A DNA stretch of 64,000 nt from Lasioglossum baleicum (taxonomy: Eukaryota > Arthropoda > Insecta > Hymenoptera > Halictidae). This document shows positions 33,546-44,891 of this stretch, piece by piece. The stretch's first letter is position 1, and each line of letters opens with the position of its first letter. Location of the stretch: positions 12,276,001 through 12,340,000 of the forward strand of contig NC_134932.1 of assembly GCF_051020765.1 (NCBI RefSeq). The letters run 5' to 3'. The translations under genes and the position numbers were made by a program. Under the pieces are notes generated by a model, which was not told where the DNA came from, ran no database searches, and saw only the letters and a list, made by a program, of their open reading frames with translations.

Positions 33546-34283
33546 CAGGGTGGTCCATTTATCTTGAGACAGTCAATTATTACGGGAACCAGCAGTAATA
33601 TGAAAAAATGTTTTATATAAAATATTCTTTTACATTTAATGGAACTGTGCACATTTTTCCATAATGGTCCTTTAAGGGTCAGATGAAGGGCAACTTCATG
33701 TTTTCTAATGGAAACCCACATTTTTTATTTCATATTCTTATTCTATATCGAAAAATAACAATAGTTCGTATAAAACATTTTTTCCTAGCGAGCACGGTTT
33801 TATTAAACAAATTGTGGTGAATATCCCGATATTTGTAATGACAAAAAATACTGAGTTTGATCTGAAGTCATAAAAATCTAGTAAGCGGTGACAGGAATAC
33901 GTGTGTAGTACATTGAGAGTCGTAGGTGGCGTTATTGCCGCCTACTAGATGAAGATTCACAATACATGTTGTATGCCATTATGCAAGCTTTGCAACATTT
34001 ATCATGATGTCGTTAGAAAATGGTAAGTTCAGGAAAAACATGTTTTATACGAAATATTATTATTTTTCGATGTAAAATAACAATATGAAATAAAAAATAT
34101 GGATTTCCATTAGAAAAAATGAAGTTGCCCTTTATGTGACCCTTAAAGGGCCATTATGGAAAAATGTGCATAGCGCCATTAAATGTGCCCCTTCATATGA
34201 AGAATATTTTATATAAAACATTTTTTCATATCCCTGCTGGTTTCCGTATTAATTGACTGTCTCACGATAAATGGACCACCCTG
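33546..34283. mobile_element. Tc1/mariner-type MITE with long inverted repeats, 738 bp
   Basis: TA at 33544-33545 and 34284-34285. Ends CAGGGTGGTCCATTTATC and GATAAATGGACCACCCTG are perfect inverted repeats. The arms continue imperfectly for about 200 bp (for example AAAATGTTTTATATAAAATA; CATTATGGAAAAATGTGC). The central ~300 bp has no transposase frame. Confidence 0.82.
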
Positions 34284-34285
34284 TA

Positions 34286-35199
34286 TATACAATGTATTTA
34301 TAGTCTATAGTTCTCTGCGGTAGCAGTAGGAATCAATTTATTAAACGCGTGTTAAACAAAGTCTTCGTTATCGAGCGCATATTTCATCTTGCCGTTATTA
34401 AAGTATTTCGCTTATCAGGAGTTTTAATTAATAAAACTATATAATTTTAGCACAGATTTGAGAATCTGGGTTATACATCATTCTAGGACACATTCCCAGG
34501 CGCCAATTAATAAATCTTCATATCGTTGGGAATTCGCGCACTTACTTAACAGAAGATGTTCCCATTAGTTAAGCGTGCTACGGCAAGTATCTTGAATAAA
34601 TAACAAGAATAGCGGATCGGTTCTTTCGGGTTAGATGCGCTTGTGCTTGCGCTTCGAGGAGCAAGCAGAAAATCTTCAGGCAAATTCGCGTAGAAAGTGA
34701 AAGAAACAAATGACAGGCAAGAAAAATGTACCATAGCGGAAAGCTCGGCGACGTTCGGAGGATGTTGAAGGTTGCGAAGCGAGGGAGGCAGAATAGTATC
34801 GTCGTGCTAATCAAGACCGATGGTCAATAATGGCGGCCACGGGTTGGTCGGATCCAAGTCCAACCTACCCTTTGGGCGTCGGGCGTATACGGGGGTGGTT
34901 TAAGCCGGCACTTCGACTATCTGAACTCGACTGGGCTTGATTCTCAGGGATGGGGAGCGAGACATATTTTTATTGTAGCTAGGTGAATCACTGCTACGTG
35001 GCCTATATTGCTCAATGTTTCTTACTCATGCCGGAGAACTACTATTATTACTAGACACCGGATTTTATGCATTTGTGACAAAATAGGGCAGGTGCATTTT
35101 TAAACGGTGAATGACATTCAAAGTATTAATATATATTTTTACTGTGTTCAAATTATTACAGTGCTACAACCATTACAAGCTACAAACAGCTACAATGAC
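34286..35199. other. Unassigned DNA with one hAT terminus
   Basis: A left hAT terminus TAGACACCGGATTTTATGCA starts at 35052 without a partner. 34800-34960 is GC-richer. Minus frames at 34546-34814 are unrecognised. Confidence 0.4.
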
Positions 35200-35925
35200 T
35201 AGACAACGGATCTTTATCCAGATATAATACATGGAAACATGCAAAAGATTTGTTTGTTGTAATTTAAACTACAGTACGTGGCAATAGCTTTATCTAGATT
35301 ATCACTTGTAAAATTGTGCCTCTTATCGGTTAGATCTTATTGTTCGCAAGCTAACAAATGAGGCTGCGTTTTTTTATTTTCACAAAGTTTGCCTACTATT
35401 ACATTTGCAATATATCGACCGGTTACATCCGTTGTTTCATCCACGTACATCCAGACATCATTGTCATTGATATCTTTCCGAATGTTTTCAATAGCTAAAC
35501 TATAGCATTCGTCGAAATAATTTTTGCGAAGCGCCGACTCATTTGGCATATCTTTGACTTTTCAAGAAAATTCCTCCACTGCTACCATAGCTTCACACAA
35601 ATCAATGTAAACATATTTCGAACTAGTAATCATACGTTTATTTTATGATGTTCAACTTCACCGGTATATCTGAATATTGTTTTATTTGCGATTTTCTTTC
35701 GCATCGAATTTGCTTATCACATACTTTGCAGAAGACGTCTTTTCCCTTTGCAATAACGCAGTAATCCTAGTACATCAATCCAGCTGGACGCTATTACACG
35801 TTTGGAACTTTTCGATTTAGACATCTTCTTAATATCTTGATTCTTAATTGCGAGTATTTCACTGTTACCACTGACCAACTCGTGTAGCTGATTGTGAGCT
35901 GTTGACATTCGCTTCTGGACATAGC
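35200..35925 (-). pseudogene. hAT transposase relic (internally deleted element)
   Basis: The minus strand carries two blocks. 35717-35908 encodes MSTAHNQLHELVSGNSEIL then a basic segment ending SSWIDVLGLLRYC. After a frameshift a C-x2-C zinc-finger-like stretch follows, then 35337-35549 encodes the block with NDVWMYVDETTDVTGRYI and QPHLLACEQ. The 3' end is the hAT terminus TAGACAACGGATCTTTATCC at 35200. The VDETTD motif holds the first catalytic Asp of hAT transposases; the rest of the catalytic domain is absent. Confidence 0.7.
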
Positions 35926-35929
35926 TTCA

Positions 35930-36798
35930 CACAAATCGATACAAAAATTATTTCGATATCAACATCTACGTTAACATTGAACTTTTTCCAAATGATAATC
36001 GATAAAATGATTGACTCGACTTGCGACTTCTCAACGGACTATAATACTTTACCCACATCCGTCATCTGGTAGATGAAGTAATCTTGGAACACGGCATGTT
36101 ATCCGAAGCCGGGTGTATAAGTATTAAGATTTGAAGCATCCTCGCCATTTCGTTGAAGCGGCGCCACTATTTCGCGAAGCATAGTCTCCGACAATGAACA
36201 CCGAACAGCACTCAAAACGTTAAGACGGTGGATTTGCTTGAATATCAACCGGAGGGGTACATTGAATACCCATCGCTATTACTCGCTCGCGCGGCCGCAC
36301 GCGCGCGTTCGTATAACGACTTACATGCACATGTTCCTGAATAGACACATATCCAGAGGGTAGCGTCGACCCGTCGGATCACCCGTTGGATGCACTCAAC
36401 GAAATTAAACCTACGTTCCTCGACCTCGGACTGCCGTCGCAGTCACGTCCAGCCGTGATATCGGCAACGTTAGCTTTTACCACGTTTTGCGCGGGCCACT
36501 TGAAAGTTATTCGCGCGTAATTCGGTGGCTACGAATCTTAGAAACGGAACCCTCCCACTCACCCCGCCAACCCACCCAACCCCGAAGCTGTTCTAGAATT
36601 AACCTAAATTTCATAAAACGCTGCATCTGTCTTTACGACAACCGTATCTTCACCAAGGCTCGAACGACACTGTTCACTTTTGTGAATAAAAGCTTTTTTA
36701 ACCGTGAATCATTTCGTTTCTGTTTTCAATGAACGTTTTACATTAACAATTCAACGAACAGAGAGAGAGAGAGTGTCCGATTTCAGAATGCATATGTA
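35930..36798. other. Unassigned DNA
   Basis: CACGGCATGTTATCCGAAGC near 36091 recurs inverted near 28478-28500 (GCATAACATGCCGTG), so an uncharacterised repeat is present. 36130-36500 is CpG-rich. The frame at 36487-36732 is unrecognised. Confidence 0.35.
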
Positions 36799-36800
36799 TA

Positions 36801-37015
36801 CTGTCAGTCACATAAGTATTCGTACGCCTTGTAAAACAGAATAACTTTTTTATAATCGTATCAAACAACTTGATGTTTTGTAAGAAATTAGAAGTATTGG
36901 TTTACTAAATGATGTGCAAACAAGATTTTCCAAAAATTACAATTTACAAGGTTGCATGCGAAAATAAAACAAGCATTTTTAAAAACATTTTTATTCGGGT
37001 CCTTAAATAAAACTT
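36801..37015 (+). mobile_element. Tc1-like element, left part
   Basis: After TA comes CTGTCAGTCACATAAGTATT then CGTACGCCTTGTAAAACAGA. The same terminus is inverted at 49799. No right end here and no transposase. Confidence 0.55.
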
Positions 37016-37059
37016 GATTTTACAGGCAAAAGATTGTTTTTAATACCTGTGTTAATTAG

Positions 37060-37255
37060 CCCTTAGCACCTTATGGTGACTCTGAGAGGCGACACTAAAA
37101 ATTGCTGTACCAATATTCAAAATATTGTTTACATTATTAAATATGTCGGTATCTAATCACTGACTGAACATTTAGGTATTGTACGAGGTATTTCATAAAA
37201 TTTCAAAAACCATAGGGAATTAATTTTCGAATTAAAATAGCTCCGAATGCAAAGG
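37060..37255 (+). mobile_element. CCCTTTGCACTCG-family MITE
   Basis: TTAG at 37056-37059 and TTAC at 37256-37259 (decayed TTAA). Starts CCCTTAGCACCTTATGGTGA and ends CGAATGCAAAGGG. Confidence 0.65.
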
Positions 37256-37259
37256 GTTA

Positions 37260-38455
37260 CATTAAAATATCTAAACAAGGAGGGCCCATTATGAAGAAAC
37301 CCAAAAGGGGTTTCTTGTACCACATGAGCAGTACCCCTTGCCTTCCCCTTGGAAAATGGAAAAATTCAAGAAATTAATAAACTCCAAGACTGCTCATAAT
37401 AAAACCTTAGTGGGGGGATGAACCATCGCGCAAAAATTACAAATTGTGAGTATATTCAGAAATACGAAAAAAAATCAATTTGGTTACAACATGTTTTAGG
37501 TTGCAGCAACATTTCTGCTTAAATGTTGGCAAATTGCGCCAATGTAATATTGTTGTTATAAATTTCATGTTAGTTAGCTCAACGTTGCATATTTGTCGTA
37601 GCCCCCATGTTGGGGATTTGTGGACAAAATCACTAACCATATCCCAACTAACTGCCAACCGTTGGCCAACCATAAATGCTACTAGGGCTTCGTCTCCGCG
37701 CGTATACTAATAAAGTAGAAAGTAGCGGCCGCGGAATGGGAATTGGGTTATGAGTACGAAAGTACGACGGCAAGGCAAGGGTTCTCGAACGGCTCGAAAG
37801 TATCGAAGCGTCTCGTTGGAAAAAAAAAGGTTTTTTCAGATCGCCGCTCCGCCATCGGAAGTTCCCTCTTTTTTCCCCTCTCTCGTTCCTCTCTTCTCGC
37901 CGAACCATCCAGGGAAAATGCTTCGCGAGCCCCGGCTTGGAAAAATGTAGAGCACGTTGACGTTGGAGCAAGGGAGCAGACGAGAGGATATCGAACCGGC
38001 AAGTCCAGAGGCGGAGTTGCCCCGCCAGGTTTCCATGGAAACGTGACACTCTCTTTCGGGCTTTTCGAGCTTTTCGAGCTGTTCAAGCTTTTCGAGCTTA
38101 CTATGCTCACTCTCTTTCCCCCGTTTATTGCACTCTCCGCTCTCCGCATCGCCACCATGGATCACCGTACGATCAGCCTCGCCTCCGAGAACGATATTTC
38201 TCGTTATTTTTCTCAAGCCGAAGGGAAAAATTATTTGATTTCTCCAAAAACTGATATTGCGGCCTGGCTAGTTTCTATTCCCGAGTTTTATTTCACAGCG
38301 ATTCCGTTCCTCTTCCGTGGATACCAATACCCTGGCTTTGCTTTTTAACTTGCGCCTCCGGTGTTGCCCGCTTCGACGCGTTGAATAAGAAACGCTTCGA
38401 CTTAACGCCGTGCGAAGATGCGAATTCATAGACACGAAAAAAAATGTCTCTCTTC
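37260..38455. other. CpG-rich block with composition-driven frames
   Basis: 37690-38420 is GC-rich. A 201-codon plus frame at 37743-38348 begins at TTG, has no ATG until its final third, and opposes several minus frames of similar length. 38060-38100 holds 9-bp repeats of GCTTTTCGA. No gene called. Confidence 0.35.
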
Positions 38456-38461
38456 TTTTAC

Positions 38462-38680
38462 CACTAGAACTACCACACCAGTCGAAATCACAGGTTTTAC
38501 AATTTCATTCTTGAAATATCTTACTTCATGTCACATTTTTGTTCCGAAATGATGTGATGACTTTTGTAGCGATAACTAAAGGTGTAATATAATTTATTTT
38601 ATTTTTGTTTAATTAATTCAGGAGGAAAATAATTTTTTATTATGTCATTTCGACTGGTACTTCTCAAAGTGCTCGAACCT
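38462..38680 (+). mobile_element. piggyBac-like element, truncated
   Basis: Starts CACTAGAACTACCACACCAG and continues with the interior seen at 13560-13740 (GTGATGACTTTTGTAGCGAT; CATTTCGACTGGTACTT). The right end is lost at the junction with the next MITE. Confidence 0.6.
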
Positions 38681-38913
38681 GGAACTATTAAATTCGAGTG
38701 GTGACTCTGAGGCGCCACTAAAAATTGCTGTACCATTATACAAAGTATTGTTTACACCATTAAATATGTTGGTATCTAATCAATTACTAAACATTAAAGT
38801 ATTGTATGCATTTATACCCATGAAATTTAAAAAATCCTAGAGAATGGAAATAGTCTAGGTCGAACAAATGTTTCATTTTCGAGTTTAAATATTATAGCTC
38901 CGAGTGCAAAAGA
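38681..38913 (+). mobile_element. CCCTTTGCACTCG-family MITE
   Basis: The interior AGTGGTGACTCTGAGGCGCC and AAAAATTGCTGTACCATTAT, with right end CGAGTGCAAAAGA and TTAA at 38914-38917. It lies directly beside a broken piggyBac-like copy. Confidence 0.62.
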
Positions 38914-38917
38914 TTAA

Positions 38918-39420
38918 ACATGCTGTTCTGTTTGAAAGAGAGTATGGCGCCTTTTTCGGATGACTGTACACTGGATGAATATACTTATCTACAATAAGTG
39001 AGAATATGCCGGACGCGCGAAAGTATTGTATTGTATGATATTTCGAAAATGTCAGATTGGTGGAAAACAAAATGTACCTAGGTAAATGTGCGGTACGCAT
39101 CCGAAGAGTCGTATGCACCGCCATTACTGGTGCACAATCGAAAAATGTACTTTCATCGGGCACACATCTTGTTCTGTCCTTTCCAATGTAGTTCGTAGCT
39201 CCTGGCTCGAGAGCATGTAGTACTCCTCCGCGTGTGAAATGTCCCATGATTTGCTCTTCGCTCTTTCGCCCTTTCTCTTTCTTTCATACTCCGCCCACCT
39301 ATGTATGTATCCGCGATGCCTCTGAACAGCACTGCCGCGCCGTTTGCGTACGTCAAAACAGCGTTTCTCAAACTTGTTCGCCTGCGTGTCGCAAGGAATA
39401 CGGAAGTGTACTGTTCTTTA
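38918..39420. other. Unassigned DNA
   Basis: Minus frames at 38885-39371 are unrecognised. No RNA gene. Confidence 0.35.
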
Positions 39421-39580
39421 ATAGTAGAACTGCCAACAGTTAACTCTTTCCACTTGGAACTATTTTAAGGGGGTGGACTCGCGTTTCCAGGATTGTAAGG
39501 ATGCGGGTTGCGCCTTCTCACTTCTCGATAATGCAAAGAGGGGATTTTTCAACCCTCGGCATTTTACGTCGTTCTTGAGA
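39421..39580 (+). repeat. Composite of three repeat fragments
   Basis: AGTAGAACTGCCAACAGTTA is a piggyBac-like end. It runs into TTAACTCTTTCCACTTGGAA, a diverged CCCTTTGCACTCG-family end. At 39468 this joins repeat D (GGGGGTGGACTCGCGTTTCC to about 39555). Confidence 0.5.
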
Positions 39581-39926
39581 CTTAATTTCTGGCTCAATAA
39601 TCTTATAGGCACTACGTTATAATAAATATTGGTAAAAATGTATTTGCAGTTGAATAAAAATAATTACATTTTTAGTAATTATTGTTTAGTTATGTTAATA
39701 ACCAGTTAAGTAACAACAAATACAAAAAGTCTTGACCATGTAGGATTTTTATTAAATGAGTTATTTGAATAAAAGCGAAAAGTTGGGGATGTAGAGTTAA
39801 TGTCAAAATTGTTTCGCGAACCCCGGTAAAAGCTACGCGGACCCCCAGGGGTCCGCGGACCACAGTTTAAGAACCTCTGCACTAGATAAAAGAGGACCCC
39901 CTTTGCCCTCATGCCATACTTGTGAG
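39581..39926. other. Unassigned DNA
   Basis: 39800-39880 contains AAGCTACGCGGACCCCCAGG and GGTCCGCGGACCACAG, which are partly palindromic. No gene. Confidence 0.4.
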
Positions 39927-40800
39927 TAGACAGCGGATATTCATGCAGATATAAACATAGAAACATGTAAAACATATGCAAAAGATTTATTTGTTGTAAT
40001 TTAAACTGCAATACGTGGCAGTAACTTTATCTAGATTATCACTTGTAAAAATTGTGCCTCTTATCGGTTAAATCTTATTGTTTCCAAACTAACAAATGAG
40101 ATAAAGGAGGTATTTTCGCGATCGCACTATTTGAAAGAATGGTAATTATTTTTCTCGGCGCTTAGGTTCGATCAATTTCTATAACGTTTCATGCCCCTCA
40201 AGCTATATTCATTTAGTGTAGAAATTGATCGAACCTGAGCGCCGTGAAAAATAATTACCATTCTAACAAATGAGGTTGCGTTTTTTCATTTTCACAAAGT
40301 TCGCCTACTATTTTTGTAATATATCGACCGTTTACATCCGTTGTTTCATCCACGGACATCCAGACGTCATTGTCATCGATATCTTTCCGAATGTTTTCAA
40401 TTGCTAAACTATAGCATTCGTCGAAATAATTTATGCGAAGCGTCGACTCATTTGGAATATCTTTGATTTTTAAAGAAAATTCCTCCACAGCTTCCATAGC
40501 TTCACACAAATCAATATAAACATATTTCGATAATTTTTTTATGCACACTGGTATATTTAAATATTGTTTTATTTGCAATTTTCTTTCGCATCGAAATTGC
40601 TTATCGCATACTTTGCAGAAGACGTCTTTTCTCTTTGCAATAACGCAGTAATCCTAGTACATCAATCCAGCTGGACGCTATTACACGTTTGGAACTGTTC
40701 GATTTAGACATCTTCTTAATATCTTTATTCTTAATTGCGAGTATTTCTCTGTTACCACTGATCGACTCGTGTAACTGATTGTGAGTTATTGACATTTCTT
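39927..40800 (-). pseudogene. hAT transposase relic with nested foldback insertion
   Basis: 3' terminus TAGACAGCGGATATTCATGC at 39927. On the minus strand 40601-40795 encodes MSITHNQLHESISGNREI through SSWIDVLGLLRYC. One frame over, the stretch at 40560-40640 reads VFCKVCDKQFRCERK, a BED-like C-x2-C finger. Then 40255-40578 encodes IENIRKDIDDNDVWMSVDET and TDVNGRYI. The block ends at QPHLL where an insertion at 40101-40262 interrupts it. It lacks the second and third catalytic regions of hAT transposases, like the 35.2 kb copy. Confidence 0.72.
40101..40262. mobile_element. Foldback insertion with 12-bp repeat flanks
   Basis: CTAACAAATGAG stands on both sides (40089-40100 and 40263-40274), while the 35.2 kb copy has it once, so the insert is real. 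Arms at 40136-40181 and 40219-40264 are nearly perfect inverted repeats (AGAATGGTAATTATTTTTCT; GAAAAATAATTACCATTCT) around a ~37-base loop. Confidence 0.7.
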
Positions 40801-41865
40801 ATGGTACGACATCGTCAAAATATGTAGCAATGAGACGAAATAACGGGTGTCCCAACAAGCTGGTCGATCTACTATTAGGTTCATCTATCGGTTGTTCTCG
40901 TTTCGTCGTCTCGTTTATACAAGACATATGTACTTATGCAAAACATGTGTGATATGCAAAATAAAAAATATACAATATTTTTGGAATCACCTATTCATAA
41001 CATAAATTTCTGTCCAGGTCCAATAAGTCCACCGATTTTCTAACAAAATATGCACTTGCATCAACATCCGCCTTGGACACGTGGGATGTTGTTCGGACAA
41101 ATGCTAATTAATATTGTGGCAAATAGGTTATAAAATAGATTAGACCACGTTACTGAGACATCTGTGAATTTGCAATACAATTACGGCATTTTCAACATAA
41201 AGAGGGTCTCATCCATTTTTTCGTTTAATACCAATAATAATTTTGTTAATTATTGATAAATAACTTTTTTGAATGAAATACTTTTTGATCAATGTATTGC
41301 AGTCAGTGATCGTAGCATGTTCAACCGTCGACTTTAGAGGCAGAAATGTAGTTTGAGAGACACTGGGCTGAAACACATCCATATACACCTATCTGTTTCT
41401 ACGCGAACGTCCGCGAGTATTTGTAAAGTGAGCAAGAAAGAGCATGAATGACATATGCGGAACGTAGCCACCTCTATATTTTACTTGAAGCTATTCGAGA
41501 GAATTTACGAGGAACACCCGATACTCTCTTTCTCTCTGTCTTCTCGCCTGCCCCGTCTACCCTTTTATCCATATATCTATCTCCTCACCATCTTCCTCGA
41601 TTCTCTTGCCTTTTGCGGGAACCTTCTCCCACCCCTTTTCCACACGACACGCATCGAGACAAACTTGTATAAGATCTAACTTCCTTCGCGGTGTTTGCTC
41701 GTCTTCTCCATTTTAGTATTTTTTATCGCTCAAGTAAAAAATGCTCACACATTCTAGCAAATTTGAAATCTTATCGCTCGACAAATCGGAGATAGTGCTA
41801 CTCGTGTGTGCGCTTCGTACGCGCAAATTTCTCAACACATCATTTATTTTTGAAATATTTATGTG
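40801..41865. other. Unassigned DNA
   Basis: AT-rich. Plus frames at 41448-41679 overlap one another and are unrecognised. No RNA gene. Confidence 0.4.
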
Positions 41866-42175
41866 GAGATTCTCAAGATTCAGTTAATTTTAAAAGAATT
41901 GAGAAATCTAAGGTCGAGGAATTCTAATAATAAATGAATTTTAAATTTAATTTGAGAGGAATTTTCAAGTTTAAGTTAATTTTAAAAGGATTGAAAAATC
42001 TAAGGTCGAGGAACTCTCTAATAATAAATCAATTTTAAACTTAATTCGAGAGGGGTTTTCAAGTTTAAATTAATTTTAAAAGAATTGAAAAATCTAGGTT
42101 CGAGGAATTCTCTAATAATAAATCAATTTTAAACTTAATTCGAGAGGGGTTTTCAAGTTTAAATTAATTTTATTA
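41866..42175 (+). repeat. Tandem repeat, 94-bp period
   Basis: TTTTCAAGTTTAA starts at 41962, 42056 and 42150 (spacing 94 and 94), with an earlier diverged unit at 41870. Units share GGTCGAGGAA and CTAATAATAAAT. About 3.3 copies; the last two are nearly identical. Confidence 0.8.
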
Positions 42176-43035
42176 TGTAAATTGTTTTACTTAAACTGTG
42201 TTACGTATTGTATGTATGTAGAAGGTTATAACACATATTATTTACAATCAGTAATGCTTGCAAACAGTATTTCGGAGCGAATATTGCTTAGAACTTTTTT
42301 AGTATGTTATAATTTCTAAACTGCGGATCTTCGTGCAAAAAAAATTTTTATTCACCGATTTCAATGTATACATAGAATGTTTATATGTATGTTAGAAAGA
42401 TGTTAGAAACATAAAGATTATTTGTTTAGTACATATAATAGAGAAAGAATTTTTTAGTACCAGTGAACAGAATGAATAATTCGAAATGGATTAGTCGATT
42501 CAACGAGTCCAATTAAATTAACTCTGGGGAAAATCCGATTTAATGCGGAGGGAAGCTCGAGGCAGATTCTTCCGTGGTGTTTTCAATATTAACGACCGAA
42601 TTAATGGGAAATGATTGAACACCGTGCAATCTAGTTTCACGGATTATTTGACGTTAACAAAATCAGAGAGATAACCCGCCGAAAAGAAAGAATCCTTTTG
42701 CCTCGAGCTATGCCTTTAATCTGTTTCTGCGGCTTAATTATGAGAAAATGATAGAAGGAATACTGATTACGACCTCATAGCAAATTCACAAAAGAGGCAA
42801 TCAAATTTGAGGGGTAGATATTTTTGTAACATTATACATATCTATGTACGTATTATTTCACATCTAATGATAAATATGATATATGATTTTAATTAAGTTG
42901 ATGTTCGAATTATAAATTGAATTACGTTTCTTGAATATATATTTTGTATAATCACTTATTGTTCCCCTCAGGGTTACAATATTTACAGTGGACTCTTAAA
43001 TAAACAGTTATACTTTATTTTCTTACTAGCTATTA
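42176..43035. other. Unassigned DNA with one hAT terminus
   Basis: TAAACTGCGGATCTTCGTGC at 42317 is a lone hAT left terminus. Otherwise AT-rich with no gene. Confidence 0.4.
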
Positions 43036-43451
43036 CTTATACATACCGAAAATTTCATTGAAATTGGTTAATTGGTTTACGAATTATAAACAATCAAAAG
43101 TGGTAAAACTTGCTACTTTACGGTACACTACAAATTACCACTTTTGATCGTTTAGAACTCGTAAACCAATTAACCAATTTCAATGAAATTTTCGGAGCGT
43201 ATATAATTTATACCAGTTGACCAAACACATCTTTTAAATTTTCCATATTGGCCCAGCTAAAAAAGTCGTAAAAATCAATTTTTACTACTGTTTTTCCCAA
43301 TTCCGACTAAATGCATTTTTTCAAAATATTTTTTAGACGTCATTTACTAAACTAATTCTTCTAGCCTCACAGAGAAATTCAAGTTGTTTGGTCCATTCAT
43401 AAAAAAGTTATTCCGATTTAAAGTGTGTGTGATGAGTTTTGCTCCTAACTG
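43036..43451. mobile_element. Palindromic Tc1/mariner-type element, truncated
   Basis: The right end GCTCCTAACTG is followed by TA at 43452-43453. The central inverted repeat (CAATCAAAAGTGGTAAAA; TTACCACTTTTGATCG) matches 24206-24678. The outer left arm is missing. Confidence 0.62.
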
Positions 43452-43675
43452 TAGAATTTAGAAATACTACACATAATCGCGCATTGATTTAATTGAATAC
43501 AGAAAAAGTTGATATTTTTATTCAGATATATTTCGTTTAAGATGATTGTATCAACAATTCTAGCATAATGTTAGACTCTCTTAAACTACCATGTGTAGCA
43601 GAGTCGATTTATTTGATAAGTATGTATGTAAATATTAATATGTAGAAATACTGAAATATCGAAGTCGATTTCAAC

Positions 43676-43749
43676 GGCGCTGTGGCTTAGTTGGTTAAAG
43701 CGCCTGTCTAGTAAACAGGAGATCGAGGGTTCGAATCCCTCCAGTGCCT
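43676..43749 (+). tRNA. tRNA-Thr (anticodon AGT)
   Basis: 74 nt. The acceptor GGCGCTG pairs with CAGTGCC (one G-T pair), discriminator T. The D arm has GTTGGTTAAAG. The anticodon stem CCTGT/ACAGG encloses CTAGTAA with anticodon AGT. The T arm is GAGGG-TTCGAAT-CCCTC. No intron and no encoded CCA. A plus-strand T-run at 43784-43789 could serve as Pol III terminator. Confidence 0.97.
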
Positions 43750-43754
43750 GCCCG

Positions 43755-44782
43755 CTTTCCAAAGAGAAAGTAAATTCGATTATTTTTTTCGCCCGATTCT
43801 TATTTTCATAATAAAAAATCTACTACAAGCTTCCATAGAGTTTTAAACTCTAATATTTGTGAATGATGATACAATGTGCTTGAATGCATTCGTCCAGGGT
43901 ATCTACTGGAGACAGTTCGAAACATTCTTCTTCTTATAGAAAATGATATTTTATGAAACAGACATAAAGTTATGCGTATACATAATAACCATAATAGGTA
44001 AAATCATCATATGTAGTGCAATTGTTACTAGTGTTACAGAAGTGATATTAATCAATTTTTGTCTGGTTGTCAACATTCAACATTACATTTGATCGCAAAT
44101 ATGCCCCGTGATATTTCCAAAAGGATAAATAATAATCTAACTTCACTTTCTAAAAACTTGTTTTAAAAACATGTAAATTTAATGCGCGAACACGTTAATT
44201 TATTTACGAGTTCGGTCATACAAAATCAAGTGAATGCGGTTGAAAATTTGACAAGGGTTTATCAAAATGCAATGAAAACTTTTTAATTGTTGAAGCAGAA
44301 CACTTGAACACTTTCAGCGGGCCTAACGCGAGTGCCGCGAAGTCTGGCGCGGAACTTTGAGCAAGTTTTATCAGCCGTTATCTTTTATCTCGGTACTTCG
44401 CCAACTTTTGAAACCTCTGCCAGCGGGTCAGCATTTTTAACCCGCAAGACATAAAGTTAAATATTCACTTCATGAAAGTGCCGTAAAGGGGCACAGTTTT
44501 CTTTTCTTAGTGGCTCGCCCGGTCGGAACGACGACGAGGAATTCATTCGCTCCCCACGCGAAAATACGCTGAGCTTCGAGATTCCGTGTAATTTGCAGAT
44601 TCCATTCATATACAATCATTACATTTATATTTGTATTTACATTTAATTTACAAAATTTTCAGCAAGTCTAGAACATCTACACATTTGCATATTCTGCTTT
44701 CTACAAAAATATTTTAGCACAGGAAGAACAGTGTTCAAATTATTATAAAATCTGTATTGTCTTCTTTTGAAAATATTACCAC
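43755..44782. other. Unassigned DNA
   Basis: AT-rich apart from 44310-44600, which is more balanced but holds no recognisable gene or repeat. Confidence 0.4.
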
Positions 44783-44891
44783 TAAACTGCGGATTTTAAT
44801 GAAAAATAAAATTTGTCTTTATTAATCGTAACAGGCATTACGATTAACCGGATTCCGATTATAAACACATATGCGTTTAAATATGACCATA
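44783..44891 (+). mobile_element. hAT MITE left end, interrupted
   Basis: TAAACTGCGGATTTTAATGA at 44783. A possible degraded right end ATGCATAAATCCGAACAT lies at 45340-45357, beyond the mariner insertion at 44892. Confidence 0.4.

Noticed and set aside
37743..38348. 201-codon plus frame
   Set aside because: It begins at TTG, lacks an ATG for most of its length, and opposes several minus frames in the same GC-rich block.
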